The translations under genes and the position numbers were made by a program. From Acorus gramineus (Eukaryota; Streptophyta; Magnoliopsida; Acorales; Acoraceae): 64,000 bases of DNA. Shown here one piece after another: positions 37,401-50,890 of the stretch. The DNA lies in assembly GCA_030737835.1 (NCBI GenBank), contig CM060849.1:19886074-19950073 (forward strand), given 5' to 3'. How positions within the stretch are numbered: position 1 is the first letter of the stretch; each line of letters starts with the position of its first letter. Below the pieces are notes generated by a model. That model had not been told where the DNA came from. It saw only the letters and a list, made by a program, of their open reading frames with translations, and searched no databases.

Positions 37401-37813
37401 TAAAATATGACTGTACAGTGAATCTGGGATCATTGTTTGGTAAAGTTCTTTGCCACTTTGTGTAGAGTCTTGTATTTGAGTCATTAAAGTGCCAATTTTG
37501 TTAAAAAATATTAAAGGTTAAAAAATAAGATGACATACAAAATGAAGTGTAATGTATGCCATCAAGTTACTATCTTTCTTGGGTACTCTCAATTTCTTAG
37601 TATTTCAATGCAAAGTCAGAGTTACAATGACCTTATGCTTTGTGGTTTTTCATACCCATACAAAGGATCCATGATTTAGTTCAAATGTCCATCTTAACCT
37701 GCGTAAGTGACCTTCCCTGCTCTTACTGAATCTCTTGATGTATACAGGGAAGTTTGAACGACACAACAAAGAACAATGCACCGCCATCGGCCCCAAATGC
37801 GCCATCCAATTGA
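34494..37813 (+). pseudogene. Unprocessed pseudogene of a GATA zinc-finger/TIFY (ZIM/ZML family) factor
   Basis: Six exon remnants keep gene order. Exon 1 (34494-34758) has the TIFY region QLSISFRGEEVYVFVSVSP and a TAG where a Lys precedes the donor; its N-terminal frame is shifted. Exon 2 (from 35772) gives VQLIIFFLGGHEIPTG. Exon 3 (35892-35988) gives RVTSSFNFHEKRKER and, one frame over, KVRGNNCREIALR, the CCT-like domain. Exon 4 (36489-36608) has TAG stops at 36559 and 36583. Exon 5 (37167-37271) is the GATA finger, with CHHY for the first Cys pair, SSAC for the second, and a frameshift before MRCGPDGPRTL. Exon 6 (37748-37813) gives GSLNDTTKNN and the native-like stop. Splice sites are mostly kept, so this is an inactivated gene rather than a retrocopy. 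Living relatives are Arabidopsis GATA24, GATA25 and GATA28. Confidence 0.88.
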
Positions 37814-38142
37814 ATTGAGGGGGTGAGATGCCTTACAGCCCATACAATGCTAAACTCTTTCCCTCTATTTAAGATTAACTCTCATTCAATGCATGTTTTT
37901 TTTTTTTTTATTCAAGGCATGTTTCTTCTTTATCATCCTCCTTTACAACAAAACAGGGTGTCTGATCCTCACTTACATCAGGAAGACATAAACACAGTTC
38001 TTGCAGTTTATATACTCTGTATATACCATAAAATCGTAGGGGTGGTGCAGTTTCATATCTTTTGTTAGCGTCAATCATTCTGATAGCTTCACTTTTTTCT
38101 ACCCTCTTATAATCGATATGACACTGAATCTCAGATAACTAA
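37814..38142. other. Downstream flank of the GATA/TIFY pseudogene
   Basis: Probably the former 3' UTR and beyond. No further exon or repeat was recognised. Confidence 0.35.
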
Positions 38143-38305
38143 GGGTGCGTTTGGAAACACGGTTTGAAAAACAGCTTTTAACTGTTTTATGCACAAGATT
38201 TTTAGGATGTAATGTTGACGCATGTAAGTTGTTTGATAACAGCTTTTAGTTTTTAGTTTTTTACAAAGCTAAAATAAAAGAAAATTTGATTGCCAAATGC
38301 AACCT
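38143..38305. mobile_element. Short Tourist-like MITE
   Basis: Begins GGGTGCGTTTGGAAACAC after a TAA (38140-38142) and ends with CCAAATGCAACC. Termini and AAACAGCTTTTA words resemble the element in the bHLH intron at 19966-20307, so they are probably one family. Confidence 0.6.
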
Positions 38306-41300
38306 ATGTTCCTAGCATTGTTGGATTTCTAGAGAAGAAAAACAAAAGAAAAATCTTAGATGACTCACCTGTTTAAATAGATTATCTCCAGACTTAACAT
38401 ATTAAACTGGGATAATCTTCGCATGTTATGATTTCATTTGAACAATGTATACAAAGAACGTCTTTTTTTTGTTTGGTTGGTATATATTCTATATCACTTG
38501 CATAAAAAAAATGAAAAAATAAAAAAAATTCACTTTTTCATCTGATAAAGTATCGTAGTGAATCTATCTGTGATACTAACTATGAGTGTTTTTTATTCAC
38601 CAAATAAATAAATAAAATAAAATAAAATAAAAATTATGAGTGTTTTTTAAATTCTTTCTTGTTTTCCCGTTAGCGATTTTTTTTATAATACATGGAATGA
38701 ATGGCTGTGATTATATCATTGCTTTTATTTTTTTAATTGAATTTAGATTGGGATAATTATAAAACAAAAAATATATATATTAAATTGGATAGCAATTATT
38801 ATTATTATTATTTATGTATATGTAACCTAGAGATACTATACCATGTGTTTTAGCATGTTTATAAAACAAGTTGAGAATATAACCATCAATAAAAACTTCA
38901 CTATCACAATATAAATGTAAGAAAATTTTGCATTCAATTTGTAGGAGTATTTGTATCATTTTTTTTTTATAAAAGAATATATATTTTATTATCTAAGTAT
39001 ATACTTTAGAAAAAAAATTAAAACCTCTGCGGGCTTCCAACGTGGACTAAACTGAAATAAACGTTGCGGCAGATAGGTAGGTATGCGGCATTTGGGCCCA
39101 TAGGGAGAGCCCAGGTGATGGGATTGTGTTGAAAGCCCATTTAACTGTTTACAATGCAGAGCCCACATCATCCAATGCAGGATCCGAGGCACTGAATTTT
39201 TATTTCAGGAAGTTGAAATTTATTCCACAATGATCGGTTTAAGTTAATATTTATTAAAAGGTCTCCATTTACATAATCTTTTTATTAGGGGTATTACAAT
39301 TTGCAATTTGATCCCCAAAATTTGTCAAAATGTTTTGATGGACACTGATGTGTGTTTTGTTAGACACATTTTTATTTGCAGCTCTAATTCCAATCCCATA
39401 TGCGTCAATAGAAAACCATTGTAGTATATACTCACTTTTAACGAGGTATATGTTTCGATATAGATTTTTTACATTTTTTATAAATGCATCCACGTAATTC
39501 ATTTGAGCATATGCTTCATTTTTTATAAAAACATGTACATTAATTAATGAGTTATACTATTTTTAAAAAAATTTAAAATTCATGTAGACTGGAACTGTAG
39601 TTGGAAAATAGACTGTATGTAACATTATCCTTATTTGTTCGGGATAAGCATCTAGGATGATGAAAGTGTGAATAAATGGTCGAAGAACAACACTATTTGT
39701 TATAATAAATCATGATAAAATACAAGTCATTGTTTCAATTTTAAATTGAAAATAAGAATATTTTTTTATTCCGTCAAAAAACTAAAATAAAATTTATACA
39801 TATTTTCCCTTGTTTGGTTCTTCATTTCTCGGTATTGATAGTTATTTGACTTATAATAAATTTTACTTCTCTCACCGAATGGTCCGAGTGTATAGTTATT
39901 ATTGTTTATTCAAGCGTATCTATTTTGATAAATAAATTTATATGCAAACAAAATTAATAATGAAAATAAAAAACAAAAGTGATTGGCTTTTCATCACCTA
40001 AATTAAAATGATTTATTCTCAAAATCTTGTTCTAGCTTCTAACTAGGCTCAGAAGTGTACCACATGAATAATTGATCCACTCTCCTGTGCCAATGAACCA
40101 TAAAAAAAAGAAAGGGTCAAAGGAAAATAAAATAAAACAAAATAAAACAGAGGCAACACAACAACGAACATCAACAGTTCTTTCATTGGACAATGTCATG
40201 AGTTGGTCATACACAGTGTAAGTTTGCTTCATATGTTTTCATAAATGTTGTTGATGTTTCAGAGAAAAAAAAAAAACAAAAAAAAAAACAACAACAACAA
40301 AAGCAGAAAACTCTCCAGTATTGGAATTTATGTCGTCTCTCTCTCAGATTCTTTGCTTGAATCTGTAGGTGTTCACTGTTAAGGGGACAGTTTATGTGTC
40401 TATCTTGTGTTAAACCATTTGTTTTACAGAGACAGTGTGAAGAGGATAGTAAAAAATCCAAAAGTAGTGGGGGATGAAATATAATAAGTATTCAAAGAGA
40501 GAAAAAAACATACCTACAATTCCTCCCTACAAAAGGCTGTACAAAAAAATAAAAAATAAAAGTGAAAAAGTTCATAAGCAATCATGGCAGCCCAAACATT
40601 ATACAGGTGGTGGCCTTCAATTCAAATGCAAAAAGGAAAGCGGGGGTGGGGTTGCTTTTCTTCCCAAACTCCCATGCAAAATTGATAAATCATAATATAA
40701 AAAAATGAGAGGAAGCTAGATATGTTATTTTAGAATCTTTCATATTTTTTTTCAATTTCACTGTATGATTAAAATGATTCATTTTATCCATTTGATAATT
40801 ATTTTTAGTATTAAAATTAAAAATTAATTCATAGTGTTCTTTACCCACATTCTCGAACATATCACATCTCTTATCTCTTACATTTGTTTGACATATTTTC
40901 AAAAATAATTTCGCATGACAACTAATAGAATGATAAAATGATAGAATTTATTTAATAGATACAAACCCTCGTCATCTTGTATTTTTAATTTTTTTGAGGT
41001 GAATAACGAAACAATAAAACGAAGACAACCAAACCAAAAAAATCTTATAAATTGTTATCTATCCAGGTATATTAATATTACATTTAAATATAAGAATAAG
41101 ATTTACTTTAAAATGGATAAATGCTTTTGAAAGAAGGTAATGCATAAATATAGAATTTGAAGAGGTTAACACAATGGTCTTCACACACTGATCTTTTCCC
41201 CTTGTGGCCAACAAAAAATAAAAAGACTAAAGAAAAGGCTCTCAACACCTTGATAGGTGAGAATATGGGTTTGTAGTACTACTATACATCACAAAAGAAT

Positions 41301-41586
41301 CCCTATTGCGAGGTATAGCTTTAAAAGAAGAGCCCTTCACATACACACAGTATAGACATATAGGAGAGAATAGCATGCTCTCTCCACCTCCTATTAAAAA
41401 AAAAAGAGGCAGCAGTATTTTTAGGGTTTTGGGTTGCATCCCCTTGGCGCTTTCCAACATTCCTTGTAGTATCCCAAAACCACAACACATTATTATATCA
41501 TTATCCCCTTTCAGTAGAATAGTTATAACAGTTGTGTTTGCTGGATTAGCTGGTACACTCTCATATGAAACATAAAACGAGGAGAC
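38306..41586. other. Intergenic, AT-rich
   Basis: No gene is supported. A less AT-rich patch at 39030-39190 has TGGGCCCA and several GCCCA motifs, as in plant promoters, but no reading frame follows on either side. 39780-40030 contains MITE-like words. A short T/A-rich tract is at 40264-40300. Confidence 0.4.
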
Positions 41587-41611
41587 CTCTCTCTCTCTCT
41601 CTCTCTCTCTC
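41587..41611. repeat. (CT)n microsatellite
   Basis: About twelve CT units. A second run of AG character is at about 41699-41711. Confidence 0.85.
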
Positions 41612-44600
41612 ATTCATCTATCTTTTTGAGTCCTTGTTTTTGTCTTGTGTTTTTAGACATGCTTCTGTGTCATCAGAAAAAATGGTGGTACAGATGTAGA
41701 GAGAGAGAGACATTCCATCACTCATTCCATAGTGAAGCGATCCCCAACACATAGAGGACATATAAGTGTGACATGGAATTTTTTTTTGTTTTATTCGTTG
41801 TTTCTTAGTAGAAAAATTAAAGTTGAATTGTTACATCTTTGATTTTTTTTCTCCCATTACAATGACTTGATTGGTGTTACAAAATTGAGGATGTTAGAAA
41901 ACAATAAATCAAACAAACACGAAAAAATGGGGACAAGACCACCAAGACAATTGTTTAGAGTCTCAATAAGATTAATAAAATTTTAAAAATAAACACTGAG
42001 ATATGCCACTCTCTACAATTAAAAAAATGAATTAGGCTTTTTCAAAACACTTTTTCACTTCAATATCCTCAAATTAAGTCTGATGATCTCCCATTAACAT
42101 AGAGTCATGGGTCATTTAAAAAAAGTGATAATCTTTGTTTTCATGGGAATAACGGTATTTAATTTTGAGGTGTTGAAAAGTTGCCTATTTGAATTGTTTA
42201 ATTTTTTTTTATTTTGATTTTTTATCTTTGCTATACTGAGTCTCTCGTGTTTTTTAGAAGTTAGGTTTAAAAATATCTTTCTGAAATATAAGACTAAAGA
42301 AAATTCTTATATGTTTTTGTGATCAATTATTTTATTTATATTCATATTTTAAAATTTTGAAGCCAAGATTTTTCCTAAATTTTTTATAAATTATTCTATA
42401 TCACTAAATATAGAAATTAAGTAAAAAATAACTTTCAATATAAATTGATTGTCATTGCTTCAAGGAATCGATATTATCCAATTGTCTTAATTTCTTCTTA
42501 ACCTATCATATATCTATCATTATTCTTTTTATCTTACTCATTCCCTAGCCCCTTTGGCCCCTTTACTCTAATTCCTGGTTCTGCCCTTGATTATATTTAA
42601 GAGATTTTTATAATGGTCACACCGAAAATAAAAACCCTTAATTACAGTCTAATGAAAAATATAAGATGCCATTTTATAGTAACATCTCATTAAAGACAAA
42701 AATGTTTGGCCTCCAGATCCCGTGAGCTTACTGGGCAGCTCGATCCCTGCGAGCTCATGGGGAGCTTAATCCCATTCGACTCTGTGTAGTGCCAACAATA
42801 CTCTACACATAGTGATCAGGCTCCATGATTCATGAATTGTGATAAAGATTTTTTTTGAAAGGAAAGGATGCACGCTACACAAGGTTGTGGTCCGGGTCAC
42901 CTCTAGAAAAGCACTTCAAATAATCATGCCTCATTGATTTATAATGCATAAATATTCAAACATTAAATATTATACATACTTACCAAAGATTAAATATATA
43001 CATTGTCATTGAAAGCATATTAACAGTTGAGACAAAAAAAATTTACTTGATCTCTAGTAGTGACTATTGTTATTAAAGTGTATATATCAGCAATAAAGAT
43101 GGTAAATCAACTAATTAAAAAAGATGGTAAGCCAAAGGATATACTAAGAATACAATCATATTTGCAGTATCATTTGTGGTTCTCACACATATTTGAAGTA
43201 TATATAACTCATCCATTGAAGTACGTATATATTAATTATAAAAGATGAATTATATAGTCAAATGAATTTAACGTATTTTGTATTACAAAAAATAATATAA
43301 TTCATAAAATAAAATATGTATTTCACCGAAAAAAAAATCTTTAAAACAGAGTTTGCATGTCAAAACTGATATAACAATACTGCTTATAACTGAACAATAC
43401 ATCTGCCCTTTTACAACAGTAACCCTTTCTAGCAACATGTATGTCAATCACTCCACACTATAAAATGAAAACCATGCAATAATAATTAATGACAAGAAGA
43501 ATGGCCCATAATTTAAAGTAACAGGTATCGTCTATTTGTTGACCACATCAATCCCAAAAAATCCTAGTTTCACAAATTATTCAAAAAAAAAATAAAATTG
43601 TGTGACCTTTTTAATGTCACAACAATTAAAATCAAAATAATAAAAGAGAATATTGGATTGGAAGGCACAGATAATATGGTGATGGGGATCATAAGAACAG
43701 CAGTTTGTTTTTATATGTACAGCAATGGTTGGGATTCTGTTATTTTGTTGTCCAAGCAGTGTCCAGTGTTGGGTCTATTCTAAAGGGAACCAAAGAGAGA
43801 ACCTCCTGCATCCACTGCATGACATGTCAGCCCTAAAAAGGTCTCAGCCGTACTTTTTTTCTTTCTCTTTTTATTTTGATTTTTTTTTATCTTTTTAAGG
43901 TACCTTTTTAGACATGGTGGGGACTTTTTACAACTGGATATAGTGATAGCATTATATCACTCACTTTATTCAAACTTACAAAAAAAATTTGTATTTTTGT
44001 TCCCTTTATTCATCTGTGTTTCTTGGCTTTTTATTTACCTGGTTGGCTTGGTCAAATTCCTTTGAAAATGTAAGCAAAGGTGGCAGGCAGCTTGAAAACA
44101 CAGATGATAGTGAACTGTATTGCTTCCTTTCCCTTCTCAGTACAAAGGTGATTGATACACTCAAAATCATTTTTTTAGTTCTAACTCAGGCATATAAAAT
44201 CTCTATTAATACACTCTATTAGAAATAAAGTAAAAAAAATTAAATTCGAGTATCAATTTCAATTTTTATGAGAGTATATATGTACTTTATTATTCATGTA
44301 TATATTTAAAAAAAAAAATTAAAATCCGTCGAAATTGCAAAAGCGACCCGTAATATTTTCCTAGCTAATGCAGAAACCATATTGTTGTCTTCCATTTATT
44401 TATTATTACAATAATTTGGTAGGGTTAGTTTATTAAATTCAAAACTCTATTATGATTGTCAAAGTAGTTAGGTGAACATTTGTTCATTTGAAACACTATT
44501 ATAATTATGTTTCATAAGTGAAATTTATGTGTTTGTCTTCAATAGTTGAAAGTTTCTTTGTCCATATACCATAATTTCAGGAGTAATGATTGAATAACTG

Positions 44601-45559
44601 TGAAGTGCACGTTTAAATCTGTCTATTGTGGCATGTATACATCATGTTAATAATTAGAATCATGTCAACTGGGTTACATTAATTGTTATCAGGAAAAATA
44701 GACACATGCACGATAATATTTAACATTTTAAAAAAGATATTTGCAGAGTACAACGTGATGAATTTTGATTGATTTATGTTTAAATCGGGTGATCTGAAGA
44801 ATCAATAATAATAATTATTCTTCCTTAAGCTAGCTGTGGGATTTGAAAAAGCTAGAGATCAACTTGATGGGAAATAAACTTTTGAGACCCTCCATGTGTT
44901 AAAAGTTCGTAAGAGGGACCTAACTACAATGTTTCCATTTATATAATATATTTAATGATGCCAAAGTTGTGGATGGGCTAAAAGAGGTGAATGTCGGGCA
45001 TGATAACATATAGCTATTGGAAGTACAAAAAGAGGTTTATGTGGGGAAGTGAGGGAACAAAAGTGTTCATAGGGATTGGGACAAAGGTGTGACTTCAATC
45101 ATAGCTATATATTCAAAACATTATAACTTTATAAAAACATTTGATTACGTTATTGGGGTTTCCCATATACATGGTACATTGTTTAAGCCAAATCTGAGTA
45201 TTTTAGAAGATCGAATTAGTTTATATCATTGTAGATATTTAAATATCTGCTGAGCTCTCAATTTTTTTTCTTGTTAAAAGAAAGTGAAAGCCAACCTGAC
45301 AACTTGCTTTTGTGAAAATAGAACTTTTGAAAAAGATATCTCAAAAGAACATTGTTAGAATATTTTGATAGCTTTTTTTATTAATCATTTTCCCTGTATG
45401 ATCCCTTGAACTATTTATGTTATATTGAAAAATAATCTTTATTACCCCCCTTTGGCATGCAGTGGTACACTAGTAAAATCATATATAATACAATCAATAA
45501 TGTGGCGATAAAGTTATTGGATATATGTGGGTAGAGGAAATATATAGATGGGAAATATG
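41612..45559. other. Intergenic; one unclassified G/C-richer block
   Basis: No gene is supported. The block 42710-42910 (AGCTCGATCCCTGCGAGCTC and GGTTGTGGTCCGGGTCACC) differs in composition and may be a piece of a SINE or retroelement. The rest is AT-rich without recognisable structure. Confidence 0.4.
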
Positions 45560-45955
45560 GTGAAACAGATTAAAAAACATGTTTGTTTGCAAGAAATAAC
45601 TTATTATAATTATGTAAAAAAAGTGAAAATAAATTGTTATTGATATTTCATGTTATCTTGGAAGTGTATTATTTCACCCAATATATTTCATTAACATAAG
45701 AGAGCATGCATATTCAATTAAGTGACACATATCAAATCATTTAATTTATCATATTTTATAATTTTTTTATTTACATCTTATTTATTTTTTCATCCACAAC
45801 TTATTTATAATCAATCAAACAATAAAAACTTTGATATTATGATTTCTAACGAAAATAACTAAAATCATAACCAAACAAAACATAATTACTTATTTTTACT
45901 TGTACAAAAATATTTATCTATTTTAAAATAGCTTATATCACATACCCTAACTGAG
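45560..45955. mobile_element. MITE family B, diverged copy
   Basis: The right part has AACGAAAATAACTAAAATCA followed by AACCAAACA. This matches AACGAGAATAGCTGAAACCA plus AACCAAACA in the element at 61482-62333. Ends are eroded and no target duplication could be read. Confidence 0.5.
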
Positions 45956-46165
45956 GGTCAAGTTGTTTAACCTATACACCTCAACAGATGATGATTACAA
46001 TTTATACCATTTCACTCAATGGTATATATTAAATGAATATCCTTACATGCAAAGTTATCAATAAAAAGTAGGTGTATCACTCATCATCAACCTACTCTCT
46101 TTTATATCACCAAAAGTTTAACCCAGGGATAAATTCGATATTTTAAAAATATGTAAGTAGTCCAA

Positions 46166-46396
46166 GGATGCGTTTGGTTGCGTGATTGTAAAACTAATTC
46201 TGCAGGAATCTGGGTTTTAAAACTGATTCTGCAGGAAACTCACTTTCTCAGCTTTTTAAAATCGCAGCTTTTGAGCACTATTTGTCTGAAATTTGTGTGC
46301 AAGAAGCTGCTACGGTAAAACTGTTTAGTTGCACGATTGTACACGCAGCTTCCTGCAATCTCAAACGCTGTACAATCACGCAACCAAACGCACTCT
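46166..46396. mobile_element. MITE with GCGTTTGGTTGCGTGATTGTA ends
   Basis: The left end GGATGCGTTTGGTTGCGTGA and the inverted right end (AGAGTGCGTTTGGTTGCGTGA) match over about 26 bp. The interior has two close copies of AAAACTGATTCTGCAGGAA-type sequence near 46190-46235. AT-rich AAGCTTTTTAAA-like words link it to Tourist-type elements. Confidence 0.75.
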
Positions 46397-46487
46397 AAGG
46401 AAGCAAACCGAGCATTGGTTAGCCAGTCGACACCCTCTACCCGATAAGGAGCAGGGATCAAATCCCGGATTAAAAAAAAAAAAAAAG
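46397..46487 (+). mobile_element. tRNA-derived SINE fragment with poly(A)
   Basis: TTGGTTAGCCAGTCGACACC resembles a tRNA A-box region, and AGGGATCAAATCCCGG, about 45 bp later, has the T-stem and B-box layout. A run of fourteen A residues follows. It abuts the preceding MITE. A true tRNA is excluded because the cloverleaf is incomplete. Confidence 0.55.
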
Positions 46488-49009
46488 TCAAGGAAAAAAG
46501 TGATTTATATAAAATTAACTTAATTATTAGATTTTCAAAGACAGATTAACGTGTATATAAGTTTCGCCAACGTGGAGATTAAATTTTAATTTTCATAACA
46601 TTTTATTCTAGGTGGAGGCGACACTATCATGTTCATTAAATATCTTCCCATTTCTCAGACAAAATGTGGGGTTACTCTAAATTGCTACATATAAGAGTGT
46701 TCATGTATAATGATTTGCTGTTTGTTGTGTAAGATGGAGAAAAATTAAAAGTGGTCACTCACTCTAATATAACTTAAATTGTAAACTCTTATTAAAGCCT
46801 CTCTAATTATATAATTGTCATTCATTATCTACTATATTGGTCCAACACTTTTTTTTTCTTTTCACTATTTCCATCTTAATGTTTTCCTCTACTTTCTCTT
46901 ACTCCCATTCAGACTATATTAATTTTGATTTTTTATTGGAATGAATACATGTCTATAACTTCACTCAAAAAACATGTTTCACTTAGTCTAGGAAGTGAAA
47001 TCATAAAAATAGTAGCCGACATAAATAACTGAAAAAGATCCTGGTATCCCCACGAAATTTGGCGTGGACGATTATACATGTACTAGAGAATCCACATTAG
47101 TCGTTGTGTCACTCATACTCAATACATAAATTTTTAGTCCAATTTCTTCATGCATGAAGACCTTCAAATAAGTGAATGTCCTATTTTTTTTACGACTATT
47201 GATACGATTCTTTATCATTCATTATAAATTAGAATTGATTGTCATCAATTCTGAATGTTTTCTACCACCTAATAATAATTGGCTTTAAAGTTCATTTATT
47301 TTATTTTTTATTTTAGTAAATTATGTATTTGATGTGATTCAGCCTTAAACATGTAACCTAATGATGAAATCATCTTGTATCATCAATAATATTCGATGTT
47401 TCTTATCCTTTTCAAAGAGATATGGTGAGATCTTACTACAACTCGGATTCTTTTATCATTTTATGCTGCTTAATATACCCAACCCCGCATTTAGGCTGTA
47501 GCATTGCTTTTAGCCACATACATGTATAAAATTATATACATATACATTTATATAATTCCTTCACTAATTGAGAAGAGGATTAGTAACCATGAGATTATGG
47601 GTTTTAGTCACAAAATTATCTATCAAAAGAAGTTCATTTATTATTATATTATATCCCGAGGCTAAAAAGTAAAATCTGGATGTTTTCGGGGATGGTTAAT
47701 TTTTTTTTTTTTTTTGTTAATCATTAATCCCACCCCGTTAGATGATCAACCTCATGAAAGAAATATGAACTACAAACCCACCCCTATATACATATATCAC
47801 CCCACCCCTCCCTCCCCCAGATTTATAATGGATTTAAATCAAGCAAGCTACAAAAAGAAAATATCTTTTTCTATTTCCTTACATTGATGTATGGTTATGT
47901 CCACCCGGCGAGTAGTCTTTCTCGCGCAGCTTGGCGTAATACAAAGCTTCTAATAACTCTTCATGATCACCTCGTCGAGTCCGCCTGGCGCAATCGCCAT
48001 CTTCACCGTCATCGTCTGTCATGGATGACTTGTAATGCACGAACTGTTGACGGTGAATGGAGGGGACGGCAAAAAAATCGCCAGAGAAAACACAAGACTG
48101 ACGGAGAAAGGGGTGGATTTTGCATAATTTTAGAATAAAATGAAATTCTATTTGTCATTTTGAAACGGGGTGGGGTGGGGTTGTGATTTGATGGGGTGGG
48201 TATATAGCCCCCCATATATTTATTTATTAGTGATAACAACACACATTTTAATTTCTTTATTAAAAAAAAATTTAATTTTCACAAAACAAAACCATTTTAT
48301 ATATCATTCAAGACTTCATAACAAATGGAGATATCCATACAAAACCCCTCTACTAATGTATATTTGTTTATTGCACTATGTGTTAAATGATTTATTTCAA
48401 CCCCATTTGTTTTCTTATATACTCTATTAACTGTTTTAATTCATTATAATATATACGACTATATGTTGTTAAAAAAAATATAATATTTTATAAATAAGTT
48501 TATATAATTTATTTTTTATAAATTTAATATATACATTATTATATAAGATATATTATTAAAAAAAAATAAATTCATACTAAGTTTAAAGTTTTTAAAAAAA
48601 TTTGTGTGCGTCATTTTTTCATAATTTTTTATCACTCGTTGTCTTTAATTAATTTGTTGAGGCATCCAATGGAAAAAAGAAAAAGAAGACAAAATGAAGG
48701 ACGAGCACATGCAGCATTTAATGGTACAAAAGTTTAGTGCATGCTGTCTTTCCACATTCACCTTTAACTTTTCTTACATGAAAAAAATAATAGTAATCAA
48801 ACAAATATAAAATTTAAAAAAAAGACCCCAAACCTACCTTTTCCTCGTTTTCTTCTCATTCTTTGCCCTTTTATTTACTTTCCTTTATTTTCACTTTTCA
48901 ATTTGTTTATTTTTTTCAAAAAAAAATTTCACTCATCCCCATAAGAAAAGCTTTTCCCCAGTGGAGACAGACAAACTCTCACATCAACATCAACCCAAGA
49001 CAAATCTTC
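46488..49009. other. Intergenic AT-rich sequence
   Basis: No gene. The segment 47730-48220 has G/C-run ends (CCACCCC... and GGGGTGGGGTGGGG) that may be inverted ends of an element, but I could not align them well. A T-run is at 47699-47714. Confidence 0.35.
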
Positions 49010-49470
49010 CTCCGGTCTTTGCATGCAAAGTTTGTACAATTACTCTCTCTCTCTCTCTATCACTCATTTTTTTCTCATTATTCAGGATTACCTTATTATT
49101 TGGTGAGAGAGTACCAGTACCACAAACAACCCCACTCACCAACTCACCTCTCACACACACACACACACACACACACTAACACGCGCAGGCAGTCTTTTTT
49201 GCGTGCAAGATTGTACTAGCTTTTCTCTGTCTGTCTCTCTATCTCTCTCTCCATCTCTCACGTCACAGGTTCAGGTTGTTTTTCTCATTATTCAGCATTA
49301 CCTTCACATATATCTGAAAGTACTATACTACCACTATTTTGCTTTCAGTCTCTCTCTCTTTGTCCACACAGTCTTTGTATGCGAAATGACAATAGTTGTG
49401 TTTCTCACAAGTTCCCATTATCTCACTATTGAGGATTACCTTATTATTTGAGAGTAGTACCACTACTCTG
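49010..49470. repeat. Three degenerate repeat units, CT-rich
   Basis: Three segments near 49015-49110, 49190-49310 and 49365-49465 share the order GTCTTTGYATGCRAA, a CT-rich stretch, then TTCTCATTATTCAGSATTACCTT-like sequence. Simple (CT)n and (CA)n runs are embedded (49042-49060 and 49152-49174). Function unknown. Confidence 0.6.
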
Positions 49471-50890
49471 TCTCTTTGTAACACACCTTACCACAAATTG
49501 CATGCAATGTAGTACTACTTGTTTCTTTCACAAGTTAATTACATTATTCAAACTTGTGTTGGATTTATATTGCAGCACTACACAGATGCACACTCCCTCT
49601 ATCACACACAATGCACCCACTGCACAGACAAAGAGAATCTCAAATGGGAAATTGTGGAAGTAATTGGTTGTAATTGGGTATTTATGTTTTGAGTATATAT
49701 ATTCTCAAACAAAAACAACTAATATAATGGTACAATTGTACGTATTTTAAATGTTATACATGTACCATTATCTCTCTTATTTACATTGCAACATTATATA
49801 ATATATCGAGAATAAAAATAACGATAAAAAATATTCTTGTTCGGTAAAGATTGTTATATGTCCATGTATATCTATGAGGAGCGAATAACTCTATAACGGT
49901 TTCCAAACATAGGTTTAGTATATTTTGCTTTAGCGATTAATGAATGCATGTATGGAAGATTCTAACAAAGGCCTTAATAACACATGCAGAGTTGGATTAT
50001 GTTAGACTCCCTTTAGAGTGAATTCCAATAAAGACACATGCATGAGACTGATACCTTTCTTGTGAGATAGGGTAAGCACTTTCTTTCCTTAAAATGAGGG
50101 CATAAAAACACATACCACTCAATGCATTGAACTTTTATTTATGCTAAGATAATTATCAAAGCAATTCTTGTGTATTACAATAAGTAAGGTATAACGAGGG
50201 TTCATCATTGAACAAGGTACGGACCACATGAACCATATTCTGATCTTTAATATGCATAATTTATAATATTAAGATCCTAATCTCTCTTTGTCTTGTTGAT
50301 TGTTTTAATTTTGCTACTTGTAGCTTCTTTTCATGCAAATCACATTGTGAATGAAGGCCTTTCTATACCACTTTAGGTGAATCTTTTGAATGTCACAAAG
50401 ATTCGAATTTTTGCTCCTTTTAATACCCACCAATGGCCCAAATGATGGGTTTTTTCAGTTTTTTTATTTATCACCCTTACATTTTTCATTTCGACTCTCT
50501 TATAAGTTGCACTGTAATTAATGATCAAAGAAAAAGTGAAACAACAAAATAAGTTGCACTGTAAAGCATAATTTTCATGGTTTATTCAAGTCTTTAAGAC
50601 GTTTCACTGTCCCTTTTTGTAAACTGTTAGTTTTATGTCTTGTATTGTGATTTTTTTATATCAAGAAAGAACTGTTGCAACAGAGTTATTTCTCATATAT
50701 ATGGTCATAATAGTGTACTGTTTGCTACTACAAATGAAAACACAAGTCTGATTTAATTTTTGTGTGTTCCCATATGTAATGTATGTTCTGTAATTGTTGT
50801 ATTATATGTAGGGGCCGGGGCACTGTGGTAATGCATACTGCTTATCACTATTTTATTGTACTTTATTTATTTTGTGTGGTGGTGGGGGGT
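49471..50890. other. Intergenic sequence
   Basis: No gene or RNA recognised. A weak fourth relative of the preceding repeat may lie at 49490-49560. Confidence 0.35.

Noticed and set aside
39030..39190. Promoter of an unseen gene (TGGGCCCA-rich patch)
   Set aside because: No start codon with a family-like frame and no exon chain follows on either strand within several kilobases.
41242..41613. Minus-strand 123-residue frame as a hypothetical gene
   Set aside because: It starts in a (CT)n microsatellite and has no recognisable domain, promoter or splice context.
46397..46487. A functional tRNA gene
   Set aside because: A- and B-box-like motifs are present but the acceptor and anticodon stems do not pair, and a poly(A) tail follows. 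SINE origin fits better.
48863..49663. Ser/Leu-rich frames in the CT-rich repeats
   Set aside because: They are translations of simple repeats.
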